64,000 bases of DNA from Rhizobium sp. SG_E_25_P2. GTDB taxonomy: Bacteria > Pseudomonadota > Alphaproteobacteria > Rhizobiales > Rhizobiaceae. Below, one piece after another: positions 34,230 through 43,021 of this stretch; positions within the stretch are counted from its first letter, which is position 1, and every line of letters begins with the position of its first letter. A program made the translations under genes and the position numbers. The notes under the pieces are model-generated. The model had not been told where the DNA came from. It saw nothing but the letters and a program-made list of their open reading frames with translations, and did not search any database. The stretch lies in NCBI RefSeq assembly GCF_029892285.1, contig NZ_JARXVM010000004.1, positions 186,001 through 250,000 of the forward strand, in the 5' to 3' direction.

Positions 34230-34261
34230 GCGGGAAACTGATCGTTCCGTCAGTTTCCCGC
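34230..34261 (-). terminator. Rho-independent terminator after tmm
   Basis: A perfect twelve-base stem (GCGGGAAACTGA and complement) with an eight-base loop. On the minus strand it is followed by TGTTTTC. It lies nine bases after the tmm stop and ends the dmmDABC-tmm transcript before the PAS gene. Confidence 0.85.
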
Positions 34262-34269
34262 CATCAACT

Positions 34270-35610
34270 TCAGTTCTGAAGATAGACCTCCATCGTGTCG
34301 TCGAGCGCGTCCTTCCACGGCGTGTGATGTTTCGGCGCCATGGTCCCCGTCAGCAGGGATTTGTAGGAATTGTCCCGGAACGCCATGATGCCGTCGACCT
34401 TGTGCTGCTTCCATTCGAAGAACGCCTTGCACATGCCATCGACGTCGAATTCAGGGTAATCGGTCGCCGCCAGCAGTTCCTTGACATAGGCGCCCTGATA
34501 TTTGATCGCGGATTTCACATCGTCATAGGCGTCTTCGCGGGCTTCACGATCCGCAACATCCGCCAGCAATGTCTCCTTGTCGGCGGGGATCGCAATGCGG
34601 CCCATGATGATGTCGCGCACATACCAGGCCTGGACGTCGAACATGTTGAACGTGAACCACTGGTCCTGCATGCCGATATAGAACATCTTCGGATTGTGGA
34701 CGAAGACCACCCCCTTGTAGAGATCGGCGGTCGCCAGCCGGTTCTTGGTTTTCAGCCGGAGATCGTCGGGCAGGAACGGGAAGTAATGGCGATAGCCGGT
34801 GCAGAGGATGATGGCGTCGACATCCTTGCTCGTGCCGTCCTTGAAAAAGGCGGTCTTGCCTTCGACCCGTTCGAGCGCAGGCTTTTCCTCCCAATTGTCG
34901 GGCCAGTTGAAGCCCATCGGCGCTGAGCGGTAGCAGGAGGTGACGGTCTTTGCGCCATATTTCCAGCATTGCGAGCCGATGTCCTCTGCAGAATAGGACG
35001 CGCCGACCACCAGCACATCCTTGCCGGAGAATTCGCGCGCATCGCGGAAATCGTGGGCATGCACGATGCGGCCGTTAAAGGTGGAGAAACCGGGATATTC
35101 GGGCACGTTCGGCGATGAGAAATGGCCCGAGGCGCAGATGACATAGTCGAAGCGGTCGGTCGTCACGCTGTCCTTGACAAGATCGTGGACGCTGACGCTG
35201 AAATCGCCGGTTTCTGGATGATATTCGATCCAGCGCACCACGGTCGAGAAGCGGATCCAGTCGCGGACGCCCGCCTTGACGACGCGGCCTTCGATGTAAT
35301 CGAACATCACCGCGCGCGGCGGGTAGGAGGCGATCTGCTTGCCGAAATGTTCTTCAAAAGGATAGTCGGCGAATTCGAGACCTTCCTTGGGGCCATTGGT
35401 CCAGAGATAGCGATACATGGAGCAATGCACCGGTTCGCCATTCTCGTCGACGCCGGTGCGCCAGGTGTAATTCCAAAGCCCGCCCCAATTGGACTGTTTC
35501 TCGAAGCAGACCACTTCGGGGATCTCGGCGCCCTTGGCGGCGGCGGATTGAAATGCGCGCAACACTGCGAGACCGGATGGACCGGCCCCGATCACTGCAA
35601 CTTTGGTCAT
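34270..35610 (-). CDS. tmm: Trimethylamine monooxygenase
   Basis: The 446-residue flavin-containing monooxygenase oxidises trimethylamine to trimethylamine N-oxide with NADPH and oxygen. FAD site GAGPSG at 8-13, FMO fingerprint [16 protein letters not shown] site [12 protein letters not shown]. Long stretches ([35 protein letters not shown]) match what I know of bacterial Tmm from Methylophaga and Ruegeria, so this is the Tmm clade rather than a generic FMO. I chose the ATG at 35610, with GAGGGGGG upstream; a longer frame would run into the dmmC end. It lies 64 bases after dmmC and before a strong terminator. Some Tmm proteins also oxidise dimethyl sulfide. Confidence 0.94.
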   Translation of the reverse strand: MTKVAVIGAGPSGLAVLRAFQSAAAKGAEIPEVVCFEKQSNWGGLWNYTWRTGVDENGEPVHCSMYRYLWTNGPKEGLEFADYPFEEHFGKQIASYPPRAVMFDYIEGRVVKAGVRDWIRFSTVVRWIEYHPETGDFSVSVHDLVKDSVTTDRFDYVICASGHFSSPNVPEYPGFSTFNGRIVHAHDFRDAREFSGKDVLVVGASYSAEDIGSQCWKYGAKTVTSCYRSAPMGFNWPDNWEEKPALERVEGKTAFFKDGTSKDVDAIILCTGYRHYFPFLPDDLRLKTKNRLATADLYKGVVFVHNPKMFYIGMQDQWFTFNMFDVQAWYVRDIIMGRIAIPADKETLLADVADREAREDAYDDVKSAIKYQGAYVKELLAATDYPEFDVDGMCKAFFEWKQHKVDGIMAFRDNSYKSLLTGTMAPKHHTPWKDALDDTMEVYLQN

Positions 35611-35674
35611 GGGATTTCCCCCCTCTTCTAGCATTGAGATATCGAAATCGTCGGCCATCCCAGGGGATGGTCGA

Positions 35675-36715
35675 TCAGTCGGGAAAGATGCCGGGACTGG
35701 TCGGCGCGCCGTCATCATACCGGGACAGCCAGTCGATAGTCGTGTCGCGGAAGCGGGGCAGGCCTTTGTAATCGACGAGTTCGGGCGGCAGAGTCTTGAG
35801 CACGCGGTGGAAACGGCGCGCCCATTTCGGGACTGTCACCAGTTCCTCCATGTTCATGAGATAGCAGCGGATCACGAACAGGATGGCGTTGGAGCGCGGC
35901 AGCCGCCAGAGGCTCTGCAATTCGACCCGCAGATGCACCTTTTCGCCGACGTTCTCGGAGGTGACCGTCGTGCGGTCCTTGCCCCATTTGGGATAGTTTT
36001 CAGGGCTGGTGTCGAGCCGCGGATTGATCGTCATCGTCCAGTTGAAGCGGCGCGTCGGCTGTCCCTGCTGAAGATTAAGCAGGAATTTGAGCGCGCGTTC
36101 GAACACGCCGATCTGATGGGCGAGCGGCACCGGGCCATGCCATTCCATGAAATTCATGCCGATGTCGAAATCGAGCGACCAATCGGCCTGGGTGGTCACC
36201 ATGCCGGCGTCCATCCAGAGATTGCCGTCACGCTGGTCGACAACGCAGATGTCGCCCTGGGTCTGGCGGGAGATGTATTCCAGCGGCTCATAGGGCAGGG
36301 TGGTGGGGTCGCCGAAGGTGAACGTGTCGTCGATGCCCAGGGGGCGATTGATCCAACGCCAGCGGTCGCCGTCCTTGGTCAGGGTGAAATGCTCGGGATA
36401 GCCGGCCGCCTGCTGCTCCATCAGGAGTTCGAGCGTATCCCATTGCGCCTGCATCATATGCGGCAGCGCCTGATAGCGCAGCGGGTCCTCTTTCAGCACC
36501 ATCGCCCGGTCGGCCATTTCCGAGACATAATGTTCGTCGACGTCGATCAGGCTTTCGAACACGGTGCCCGCTCTGCCCTTCACATGCGGCTCCATATTGA
36601 CCGAATACATGTAGCCGTCCTCGTGGAACGGGAAGGGAAAGCGCCGGATGTTTCCCGGACTGTTGCGATAGGTGAAGTCGTTGCGGAAAGTTTCCTGCTT
36701 GAAAACGATGGCCAT
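35675..36715 (-). CDS. dmmC: Dimethylamine monooxygenase heme subunit (DUF3445, HODM alpha)
   Basis: The 346-residue protein is the catalytic heme-binding PAS-fold subunit of the heme-dependent oxidative N-demethylase that turns dimethylamine into methylamine and formaldehyde. The DUF3445 pattern is visible: [19 protein letters not shown]-like N terminus and [24 protein letters not shown] near residue 270. Start at 36715 ([10 protein letters not shown]) avoids the overlap with the reductase gene. Gene order D-A-B-C and the reductase, small subunit and aminomethyltransferase partners agree with the published dmmDABC operon. Electrons come from the dmmB product. Confidence 0.9.
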   Translation of the reverse strand: MAIVFKQETFRNDFTYRNSPGNIRRFPFPFHEDGYMYSVNMEPHVKGRAGTVFESLIDVDEHYVSEMADRAMVLKEDPLRYQALPHMMQAQWDTLELLMEQQAAGYPEHFTLTKDGDRWRWINRPLGIDDTFTFGDPTTLPYEPLEYISRQTQGDICVVDQRDGNLWMDAGMVTTQADWSLDFDIGMNFMEWHGPVPLAHQIGVFERALKFLLNLQQGQPTRRFNWTMTINPRLDTSPENYPKWGKDRTTVTSENVGEKVHLRVELQSLWRLPRSNAILFVIRCYLMNMEELVTVPKWARRFHRVLKTLPPELVDYKGLPRFRDTTIDWLSRYDDGAPTSPGIFPD

Positions 36716-36744
36716 GGATCGGGCCTCCTTGCGCTCGGGCGCCG

Positions 36745-37704
36745 TCAGAGATCGAGTTGCAGCCGCGTCCCCTCGAAACGGGAGACGCAGAGCATGATTT
36801 TCTTCCCAGACGCCTTTTCGGCATCGGTCAGGAACACGTCGTTGTGCATGATCACGCCGTTGCAGGCCGAGACTGATGTCTCGCATTGCCCGCAGGCTCC
36901 GCCGCGACAGAGATAGGGAGCGTCGACGCCCGCCGCCTCCAGCGCTTCCAGAATGCTCTCATGCGCGCCGACCGGCACTAAGACTCCGCTGCGCAGGAGA
37001 TCCACCGAGAAGGGCTTGCCCGGCGGCGGCGCTAGGAAGCGTTCGGAATGAAGATTATGCGCCGGCCAGCCAGCCTCGAGACCGGCGGCGAGTACCGCGT
37101 CGATCATGCCGCCGGGACCGCAGACATAGAGATGCGAGCCGAGCGGCTGGCGGGCGAACAGCGCGTCGAGCGAGATCGCCGATCCCTCCTCATCCACATA
37201 GATCTTGACGCGATGGCCGTAGCGGGCGGTCAGATCCTGGCAATAGGCGCCCCGGCTGCGCGAGCGGACTGCGTAGTGAAGCTCAAAGGCAATGTTTTCG
37301 CGGTCGAACTGCGCCATCATCGCGAGGAAGGGCGTGATGCCAATGCCGCCGGCGACGAGGATATGCTTGCGGCCGCGCCAATCCGGCTGAAACAAGTTTA
37401 CCGGCTGGCTGATCGTGAGCACATCGCCTTCATGAACCCGGTCATGCATGAAGATGGAGCCGCCACGTGATAGCGGCACACGCAATACGCTTATCTCATA
37501 GGCCGAGGTGTCGGCCGGATCCGACATCAGCGAATAGGCGTTGCGCCGGATGTGATCGTAATCGCGCATCGCCACTACGACATGGGCGCCGCCTGAAAAG
37601 ACCGGCAAGGGCTTGCCTTCGACATGTTCGAAGCGGAAGCGCTTCACACCGTCGGCTACGGCTTCGACACGGGTCACGCGAACGGAAAGATCGGTCTTGC
37701 TCAT
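36745..37704 (-). CDS. dmmB: Dimethylamine monooxygenase reductase subunit (FMN/NADPH/2Fe-2S)
   Basis: A 319-residue phthalate-dioxygenase-reductase type protein: FMN-binding RRNAYSLMSDP, nucleotide-binding VAGGIGITPFLAMM, and a C-terminal plant-type ferredoxin domain with CRGGACGQC and a last Cys in MLCVSRFEG. It takes electrons from NAD(P)H to the heme subunit. The start at 37704 overlaps the dmmA stop as ATGA. It is the only oxidoreductase of this class in the window, so it could in principle also serve the split Rieske system, though its gene belongs to the dmm operon. Confidence 0.92.
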   Translation of the reverse strand: MSKTDLSVRVTRVEAVADGVKRFRFEHVEGKPLPVFSGGAHVVVAMRDYDHIRRNAYSLMSDPADTSAYEISVLRVPLSRGGSIFMHDRVHEGDVLTISQPVNLFQPDWRGRKHILVAGGIGITPFLAMMAQFDRENIAFELHYAVRSRSRGAYCQDLTARYGHRVKIYVDEEGSAISLDALFARQPLGSHLYVCGPGGMIDAVLAAGLEAGWPAHNLHSERFLAPPPGKPFSVDLLRSGVLVPVGAHESILEALEAAGVDAPYLCRGGACGQCETSVSACNGVIMHNDVFLTDAEKASGKKIMLCVSRFEGTRLQLDL

Positions 37705-38306
37705 AGGAACAGCGCCTCCGGTTCCGGCCTGACGCCCGGTTCCTCGGCGTCGATGCAGACGCCCTGGAACGCGCCGAGCCGTCGCGAATAGTGATCGCGG
37801 ACGAGGAGAGACAGGCCGCAATGGCTGCAGGTGAAGGGCGTCGTGGCGACGTCCTCGGTGACGCCCTTGCAATGGACGCATTGAACGCGGCGGGCGAGCG
37901 AGCCGCGATGTTCGGTGGGAATGGTGGAATAGTCCATGCCCTGGTCGAGCGCGACCTGCATCGCCTTGCCGATGAAGCCTTCCGTGCCGGAAATGTAGAG
38001 CCGTGTTCCCATGTGAGCGACGGCCAGCATGGCTTTCAGCCGGAACAGCAACGTCTCGACCGTCGGCGCCGTCCAGGCGACATCGGCGCCGAGCGCCGAG
38101 AGCGCCTCGACATGTCCCTCGCCGGCGGAGCCCCGGGCGACATAGAGGATTTCCGTTGACGCCAGGATCGCCGGCGTCAGGCTGGGTTCTTGCTCCAGAA
38201 GAGCGCGGGCGCCTTCACCTTCGAGGACGAAGATATGTCGGCGCGCGCGAGGGTCCGCCGCGATCCCGTGATAGACAGGGCGGCTCTTGATGCCTTCAAC
38301 CAACAT
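37701..38306 (-). CDS. dmmA: Dimethylamine monooxygenase small subunit (DmmA family)
   Basis: A 201-residue subunit of the dimethylamine monooxygenase complex (HODM gamma). The C terminus has two CxxC pairs, VQCVHCKG and FTCSHCGLSLL, which probably bind a metal. The start at 38306 (MLVEGIKSRPVYHG) is ten bases after the dmmD stop; a longer frame is antiparallel to dmmD and unlikely. It is coupled to dmmB by ATGA. Its exact role in the complex is not established from sequence. Confidence 0.88.
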   Translation of the reverse strand: MLVEGIKSRPVYHGIAADPRARRHIFVLEGEGARALLEQEPSLTPAILASTEILYVARGSAGEGHVEALSALGADVAWTAPTVETLLFRLKAMLAVAHMGTRLYISGTEGFIGKAMQVALDQGMDYSTIPTEHRGSLARRVQCVHCKGVTEDVATTPFTCSHCGLSLLVRDHYSRRLGAFQGVCIDAEEPGVRPEPEALFL

Positions 38307-38316
38307 GACGCGATCC

Positions 38317-39450
38317 TCAGCCGATCGCCGTGCGCTTTTTCTTCTCGGGATCGTCGAAGGGCAGTTGATGCGCGATCGCCTTTGCCTGCATCCCCTTGCC
38401 TTTGACTTCGAGCGGCGTGCCGTGGACCGCCTTGTCGACGTCGAGACGGGCGATCGCCATGCTCTTGTTGGTGAGCGTCGAATAGCTCGGGCAGGTGATG
38501 ACGCCGACCTTTTTGCCATCGGCCCAGACCTCGTCGCCGAGATCGGCGGGGCCATCGGCCTCGATCAGCATGCCGTAGATCTTGAAGCGTTCCTTGCCCT
38601 CGAGGCGGGCATGTTCCTCCGCGCCGCGGAAGCCGGTCTTGCCGGGGCTGACGACGAAATCGAGGCCGAGTTCCCACAGGCTGTCGCCGGGCTGCTCATT
38701 GGCGAAGGGATACATCTGCGAATTGTCATAGGGATAGAACAGCAGGTAGCTTTCGACGCGCAGCATGTCGAGCACGCTGAAGCAGCAGGGGATGATGCCC
38801 ATATCCGCGCCTTCGGCGAGGATCGTATCCCATACTTTGCCCGCATCCTGGCCGCGCACGAAGATTTCGTAGCCGCGTTCGCCGGTATAACCGGTGCGGG
38901 AAATCATCACCGGCGCGCCGAACAACGTCGTCTGCATGTGATGGAAATATTTGAGATCGCGAATGCCCGGCACGTGCTTGGCGAGGAAATCCACCGCCAG
39001 CGGCCCTTGGAGCGAGAGATCGTGAAGATCGTCATCGAACAGGACGGCGCAGTTGCGGCCTGCGGCCTGCTTGTTGATTTCCTCATGCGCCGAGCCGGAA
39101 CCATGCACGAGCATCCAGGAATTGGGGCCGGTGCGATAGACGATGCAGTCATCGGTGAAATGGCCGCGCTCGTTGAGCATGGCGGCATAGACGGAGCGGC
39201 CGGGATAGATCTTTCCCATATCGCGCGTGGTGATATAGTCGAGCACGGCAATGGCGTGCGGGCCGACCAGATGGACCTTCTTGAGGCCCGAGACATCCAT
39301 CAGACCCGCCTTGGTGCGGATCGCCACATGTTCGGCGTAGATGTCCTTGTCATAGGTCCAGGCCGTGCCCATGCCGCTCCAGTCTTCGAGCTTGGAGCCG
39401 AGCGCGCGATGTCGTTCTGCGAGCGCGGAGAAGCGCCAGGAAAGAGTCAT
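38317..39450 (-). CDS. dmmD: Aminomethyltransferase-like subunit of dimethylamine demethylation
   Basis: A 377-residue GcvT-family, tetrahydrofolate-binding protein (RTGYTGERGYEIF, then FLCSVLDMLRVES-like FSVLDMLRVES). It probably captures the formaldehyde released by the monooxygenase as 5,10-methylene-tetrahydrofolate. It is first in the dmmDABC-tmm operon. It is distinct from the GcvT of glycine cleavage: no lipoyl-protein or P-protein genes are nearby. Confidence 0.9.
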   Translation of the reverse strand: MTLSWRFSALAERHRALGSKLEDWSGMGTAWTYDKDIYAEHVAIRTKAGLMDVSGLKKVHLVGPHAIAVLDYITTRDMGKIYPGRSVYAAMLNERGHFTDDCIVYRTGPNSWMLVHGSGSAHEEINKQAAGRNCAVLFDDDLHDLSLQGPLAVDFLAKHVPGIRDLKYFHHMQTTLFGAPVMISRTGYTGERGYEIFVRGQDAGKVWDTILAEGADMGIIPCCFSVLDMLRVESYLLFYPYDNSQMYPFANEQPGDSLWELGLDFVVSPGKTGFRGAEEHARLEGKERFKIYGMLIEADGPADLGDEVWADGKKVGVITCPSYSTLTNKSMAIARLDVDKAVHGTPLEVKGKGMQAKAIAHQLPFDDPEKKKRTAIG

Positions 39451-39481
39451 TGTAGTTCCCCATGCTTGACCACACTTTACT

Positions 39482-39504
39482 GTGCGGAATAATTATTTCC
39501 TCAC
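39482..39504. promoter_or_regulatory. Palindrome upstream of dmmD
   Basis: Arms GTGCGGAA and TTTCCTCAC flank the centre TAATTA; eight of eleven base pairs match. It lies about 30-55 bases upstream of the dmmD start, in an otherwise AT-rich patch that should contain the promoter. A related dyad exists in the tdm/permease region (30822-30837). Confidence 0.45.
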
Positions 39505-39592
39505 TATAGAACGAAAATGGCCGGTGGCAAGCACCTATCGCGGCAAAATCGACCAAGGTCGCATAGGAGGCTGGGGAGTTTGTCGGGGACTC

Positions 39593-39626
39593 AAAAAAAG
39601 ACCGGGCCACTCCATGCGGCCCGGTC
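39593..39626 (-). terminator. Rho-independent terminator after tctA
   Basis: A perfect nine-base stem (GACCGGGCC and complement) with a nine-base loop, followed on the minus strand by seven T residues. It ends transcription of tctCBA before the dmm promoter. Confidence 0.9.
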
Positions 39627-39653
39627 CGTAAGATGTGGGGACGAATTGAAACC

Positions 39654-41180
39654 CTACTGGGCGGCGGCCGAAGCTGCGGCCGCTGCGGCGTTGAGTCTGC
39701 GTTTGGCGCGCCGCGACAGGAACACCGGCAGGATCGCGACAAGAGCTGCAAGGCACCAGAGCACGATGGAGATGGTGCTTTCGAACAGGATCGACATGTC
39801 GCCGCCGCTGATCGCCAGCGCATTGCGCAGGTTGACTTCCATCACCCGTCCGAGAACGAAGCCGAGAATGATCGGCGCCATATCGAAGCCGGCCTTTCTC
39901 AGCAGCCAGCCCGCCATGCCAATGGCCAGCATCAGATAGATCGAGAAGACCGAGGCATGCGTGGAATAGACGCCGACGATGGAGAGAACCAGGATGCCAG
40001 GCACCAGGATCCAGTTCGGCATGGTCAGCACGCGGGCGAAGATGTTGACCAGCGGCAGGTTGAGCGCAAGCAGGATGAAGTTGCCGACGAACAGCGAGGC
40101 GACGAGGCCGCCGACGATTTCGGGACGCTCGACCATCAGCATCGGGCCCGGCTGGATATTGTAGAGCATCAGCGCGCCGAGCATGACGGCGGTGGTGCCG
40201 GAACCTGGCACGCCGAGCGTGAGCATCGGCACGAAGGCGCCGCAGGCCGTGGCGTTATTGGCGGCTTCGGGGGCGGCGAGGCCACGCACATCGCCTTTGC
40301 CGAAGGTGCCTTCGGTGTCGGAAATGCGCTTTTCCGTGGTGTAGGAGACTGCGCTCGACACGGAAGCTCCAGTGCCCGGCAGCACGCCGACGATGAAGCC
40401 GATGACCGAGCCGCGCAGCGTGGCGCCCGTGCATTTGACGATGTCGCTCATCCGCGCGGTCATCCGGCCGAGTTCGCGGATCACGGTCATGCCGCGGCCC
40501 TGATGCTCGAGAATGATCAGCGCTTCGGATATCGAGAACAGGCCGATGACCAGCACCACGAATTCGATGCCGTCGCCCAGTTCCGGCTCGTTGAAGGTGA
40601 AGCGATAGGCGCCGGAGGTTGCGTCCAGACCAACGGTCGCCAGCATCAGGCCGAGCACGCAGCCGATCAGCGTCTTGGCGGGCGCGCTGCCGACCATCGA
40701 ACCAAGGGTCGCAAAGGCAAAAACCATCAGCACGAAATACTCAGCCGGGCCAAAGCCGATTGCAAGCCCCGACAGGAGCGGCGCGAAGAAAGCCAGCCCG
40801 ATCGTGCCCGCAATGCCGCCGACAAAAGAGGCGAGGCCTGATAGCGCGAGCGCCTCGCCGGCGCGACCCTGCTTGGCCATGGGGTAGCCGTCCATCGCCG
40901 TCATCACTGCGCCGGCGTCGCCGGGAACGTTGAGCAGGATGGAGGAGATGCGGCCGCCATATTCGGCGCCGCAATAGATGGCGGCGAGCAGGATCATCGT
41001 GCTCTCAGCCGGAAGGCCCATCGTATAGGCGATGGGGAGCAGAAGTGCGATGCCGTTGATCGGGCCTATGGCGGGCAGGGCGCCGACCATAGTGCCGATG
41101 AAGCAGCCGACGAGGCCGATGATGAGGTTTTGCCAGGTCAACGCGACAGCGAAGCCTTGCCAGAGATAATCGAAATTCAT
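39654..41180 (-). CDS. tctA: Tripartite tricarboxylate transporter, large permease TctA
   Basis: A 508-residue membrane protein with about eleven or twelve hydrophobic segments. GAEYGGRISSILLNVPGDAGAVMTAMDGY is the TctA signature near residue 65-95, and a repeat with LGVPGSGTTAVMLGALML appears in the second half. It imports a carboxylate with the TctB and TctC partners. The substrate cannot be predicted from sequence. Confidence 0.94.
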   Translation of the reverse strand: MNFDYLWQGFAVALTWQNLIIGLVGCFIGTMVGALPAIGPINGIALLLPIAYTMGLPAESTMILLAAIYCGAEYGGRISSILLNVPGDAGAVMTAMDGYPMAKQGRAGEALALSGLASFVGGIAGTIGLAFFAPLLSGLAIGFGPAEYFVLMVFAFATLGSMVGSAPAKTLIGCVLGLMLATVGLDATSGAYRFTFNEPELGDGIEFVVLVIGLFSISEALIILEHQGRGMTVIRELGRMTARMSDIVKCTGATLRGSVIGFIVGVLPGTGASVSSAVSYTTEKRISDTEGTFGKGDVRGLAAPEAANNATACGAFVPMLTLGVPGSGTTAVMLGALMLYNIQPGPMLMVERPEIVGGLVASLFVGNFILLALNLPLVNIFARVLTMPNWILVPGILVLSIVGVYSTHASVFSIYLMLAIGMAGWLLRKAGFDMAPIILGFVLGRVMEVNLRNALAISGGDMSILFESTISIVLWCLAALVAILPVFLSRRAKRRLNAAAAAASAAAQ

Positions 41181-41207
41181 GGCGAATGTCCTTTCAGGTC
41201 GGCTCGC

Positions 41208-41678
41208 TCAGCCGAACAACATGCCGGCGGGCAGATAGACTTCGAGGAGATAGGAGAAGATGAACCACCAGAGCGCCGCATGCCCGATGGCGCCGATCAG
41301 CGCGAGTTTCAGCGGCGCGCCGAAAATATAGCCGGTTCCAAGCGTCAGCACGAAGATCGAGGCGGCGAAGCCCGCGGGTTCGAACAGCGCGATCGAAATC
41401 ACGGTCAGCACAGGAATGGCGAGCACCTTGACCAGCAGCGGACCGGTTGGGAAGCCTTCGCAGGCGCCGGGTTTCAGAAAGTAGAACACCGAAAGACCTG
41501 CGAGCACGATTGCTAGAGCCACCGGGAAAACGCGCGGCCCTAACGGATCGGAGGCGAAGGCGTATTCGATCACGCTGCCGCCGAGGCCGTAGACCAGAGC
41601 CAGAGCGATGAGAATGAGGGCTGCGATGCGGCCGGTGAGGCGCGTGGCGCGCGCGGAAGGTTGGTGGGAGTCCGGCAT
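41208..41678 (-). CDS. tctB: Tripartite tricarboxylate transporter, small permease TctB
   Basis: A 156-residue membrane protein with four predicted helices, the normal TctB size. SDPLGPRVFPVALAIVLAGL is the family's conserved region after the first helix. It lies 27 bases before tctA and 126 bases after tctC on the minus strand. Confidence 0.92.
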   Translation of the reverse strand: MPDSHQPSARATRLTGRIAALILIALALVYGLGGSVIEYAFASDPLGPRVFPVALAIVLAGLSVFYFLKPGACEGFPTGPLLVKVLAIPVLTVISIALFEPAGFAASIFVLTLGTGYIFGAPLKLALIGAIGHAALWWFIFSYLLEVYLPAGMLFG

Positions 41679-41721
41679 CGGCTCGCTCCAGTTTGGTTAG
41701 AGAAACTCTTTTTGTTGAAAC

Positions 41722-41790
41722 GGATCGCCTGGCGATCCTGATCTCCTCCTTGCCCCGGCCGACCTGTGGGCGCCCCAGGCTCGGGAGGAG
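41722..41790 (-). terminator. Two stem-loops between tctC and tctB
   Basis: One hairpin pairs GGATCGC with GCGATCC (41722-41738, three-base loop). A larger one pairs CTCCTCC (41743-41749) with GGAGGAG (41784-41790) around GC-rich sequence. No T-run follows on the minus strand. They may be an attenuator or an mRNA-stability element that raises TctC over the membrane subunits. Confidence 0.55.
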
Positions 41791-41803
41791 GAGAGGGGCT
41801 CGA

Positions 41804-42778
41804 TTACATGCCGGCTTCCTTGGCGAGGATCTTGAAGCGGGCGACGTCGGACTTCACGCGATCCTCGAAATCCTTCCCGAGCAGGGTGAATTCGAACAGG
41901 CCGCGTTCTTGGCGCTCCTTGGCGAATTCCGGCGTCTTGGAAGCGGTTTCAAACGCCTTCACCCACCAGTCGTAATCCGCCTGGGAAACGTCCTTGCCGA
42001 CGTAGTAGCCGCGCCAGACCGGCCAATCGATATCGAAACCCTGTTCCTTGGCGGTCGGCACGCCGGCGAGTTCGCCCGGCAGACGTTCGGACGACATCAC
42101 CGCGAGGATACGGACTTTGCCCGCGACATGGTGCTTGACCATTTCGGCAGCGTCGCCGGAGCCGACCTTGACATGGCCGCCTTCGAGCGCGGTCAGCACT
42201 GCGCCGCCGCCTTCGAGCGCGACATAGCGCATGGTCTTCGGATCCTGGCCGGCGGCCTTGGCGAGCAGCGAGCCCTTCATCCAATCCTGCGAGCCAACGG
42301 CGCCGCCGCCGGCGATGGCGAAGGCGGTCGGATCGGCCTTGTAGGCTTCGACAAGTTCGCCCAGCGTCTTGTAAGGCGCATCTGCGGCGACCACGAGCAC
42401 GCCGTAATCGGCGCCGAGCGCGCCGAGCCAGCGCACGGCCGTTTCGTCATATTTGCCGAACTTGCCCTGCGCGATCAGCAGCGCGGAGCCCGAAGAAGCT
42501 GCGGTGATCAGACTGCCGTCATGAGCGCGCTTGCCGATGACGTGATTATAGGCCACAGCGCCCACGCCGCCTTCCATATAGGTCACAGCCATGGGCTTGG
42601 AGATCTGCTTGGTGGCGAGCAGAGAATTGGCGGCGAGGCGGCACGTCAGGTCGAAGCCGCCGCCGGGCTTTGCGCCGGCCAGGCATTCGGGCTTGGCAGG
42701 TTCTGCAAAAGCGGTTGATGCGGCGCCGAGTGCGGCGAGGCTGGCTCCGACGAAAGCGGCGGCGAAAAATCTCTTCAT
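41804..42778 (-). CDS. tctC: Tripartite tricarboxylate transporter binding protein TctC (Bug family)
   Basis: A periplasmic solute-binding protein of about 324 residues. Signal peptide MKRFFAAAFVGASLAALGAASTAFA, then KPECLAGAKPGGGFDLTCRLAANSL, the Bug-family ligand loop. The start at 42778 has GGGAG seven bases upstream; an ATG immediately before it at 42781 is possible. It is divergent from the response regulator gene, as in known tct/bct systems where the regulator controls the importer. Confidence 0.92.
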   Translation of the reverse strand: MKRFFAAAFVGASLAALGAASTAFAEPAKPECLAGAKPGGGFDLTCRLAANSLLATKQISKPMAVTYMEGGVGAVAYNHVIGKRAHDGSLITAASSGSALLIAQGKFGKYDETAVRWLGALGADYGVLVVAADAPYKTLGELVEAYKADPTAFAIAGGGAVGSQDWMKGSLLAKAAGQDPKTMRYVALEGGGAVLTALEGGHVKVGSGDAAEMVKHHVAGKVRILAVMSSERLPGELAGVPTAKEQGFDIDWPVWRGYYVGKDVSQADYDWWVKAFETASKTPEFAKERQERGLFEFTLLGKDFEDRVKSDVARFKILAKEAGM

Positions 42779-42924
42779 CATGTCTCTCCCAATGGCGTGA
42801 TCTCCGGGAGAAGGCGCGCAAAGACAGGCCCTGTTCGAACCGTCTTTCACAGCGATTTTGATGGTGCTCCTCCCCGGAGCGGCTCCTCCTCTCGGAGCCG
42901 ATAACGATCCATTAACCCGCAAAC

Positions 42925-42941
42925 CTGTCACCTTGCTGTCA
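42925..42941. promoter_or_regulatory. Direct repeat CTGTCA-N5-CTGTCA, candidate response-regulator box
   Basis: Two identical hexamers start eleven bases apart, the spacing typical of OmpR-family regulator sites. An inverted copy TGACAG follows at 43008-43013 just before the regulator start. The repeat lies between tctC and the response regulator, so it probably binds the regulator encoded next door. Confidence 0.55.
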
Positions 42942-43021
42942 TGGCGCCGCAGCATGGAAATGCCGCGTATGGAGCGTTTCAGGCGGCTTGATCGCGCCTT
43001 GCGACCGTGACAGCATAGACC

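Noticed and set aside
34270-35610. Calling the flavin monooxygenase a Baeyer-Villiger or generic FMO
   Set aside because: Several long segments are specific to bacterial trimethylamine monooxygenase and the operon context agrees.
38317-39450. Calling dmmD the T-protein of the glycine cleavage system
   Set aside because: No GcvH or GcvP genes are near, and it heads a dimethylamine monooxygenase operon.
42818-42832. Possible sigma-54 promoter for tctC on the minus strand (GG-N10-GC)
   Set aside because: Only the dinucleotides and TTGC fit; the -24 hexamer matches three of six bases, so it is not convincing.
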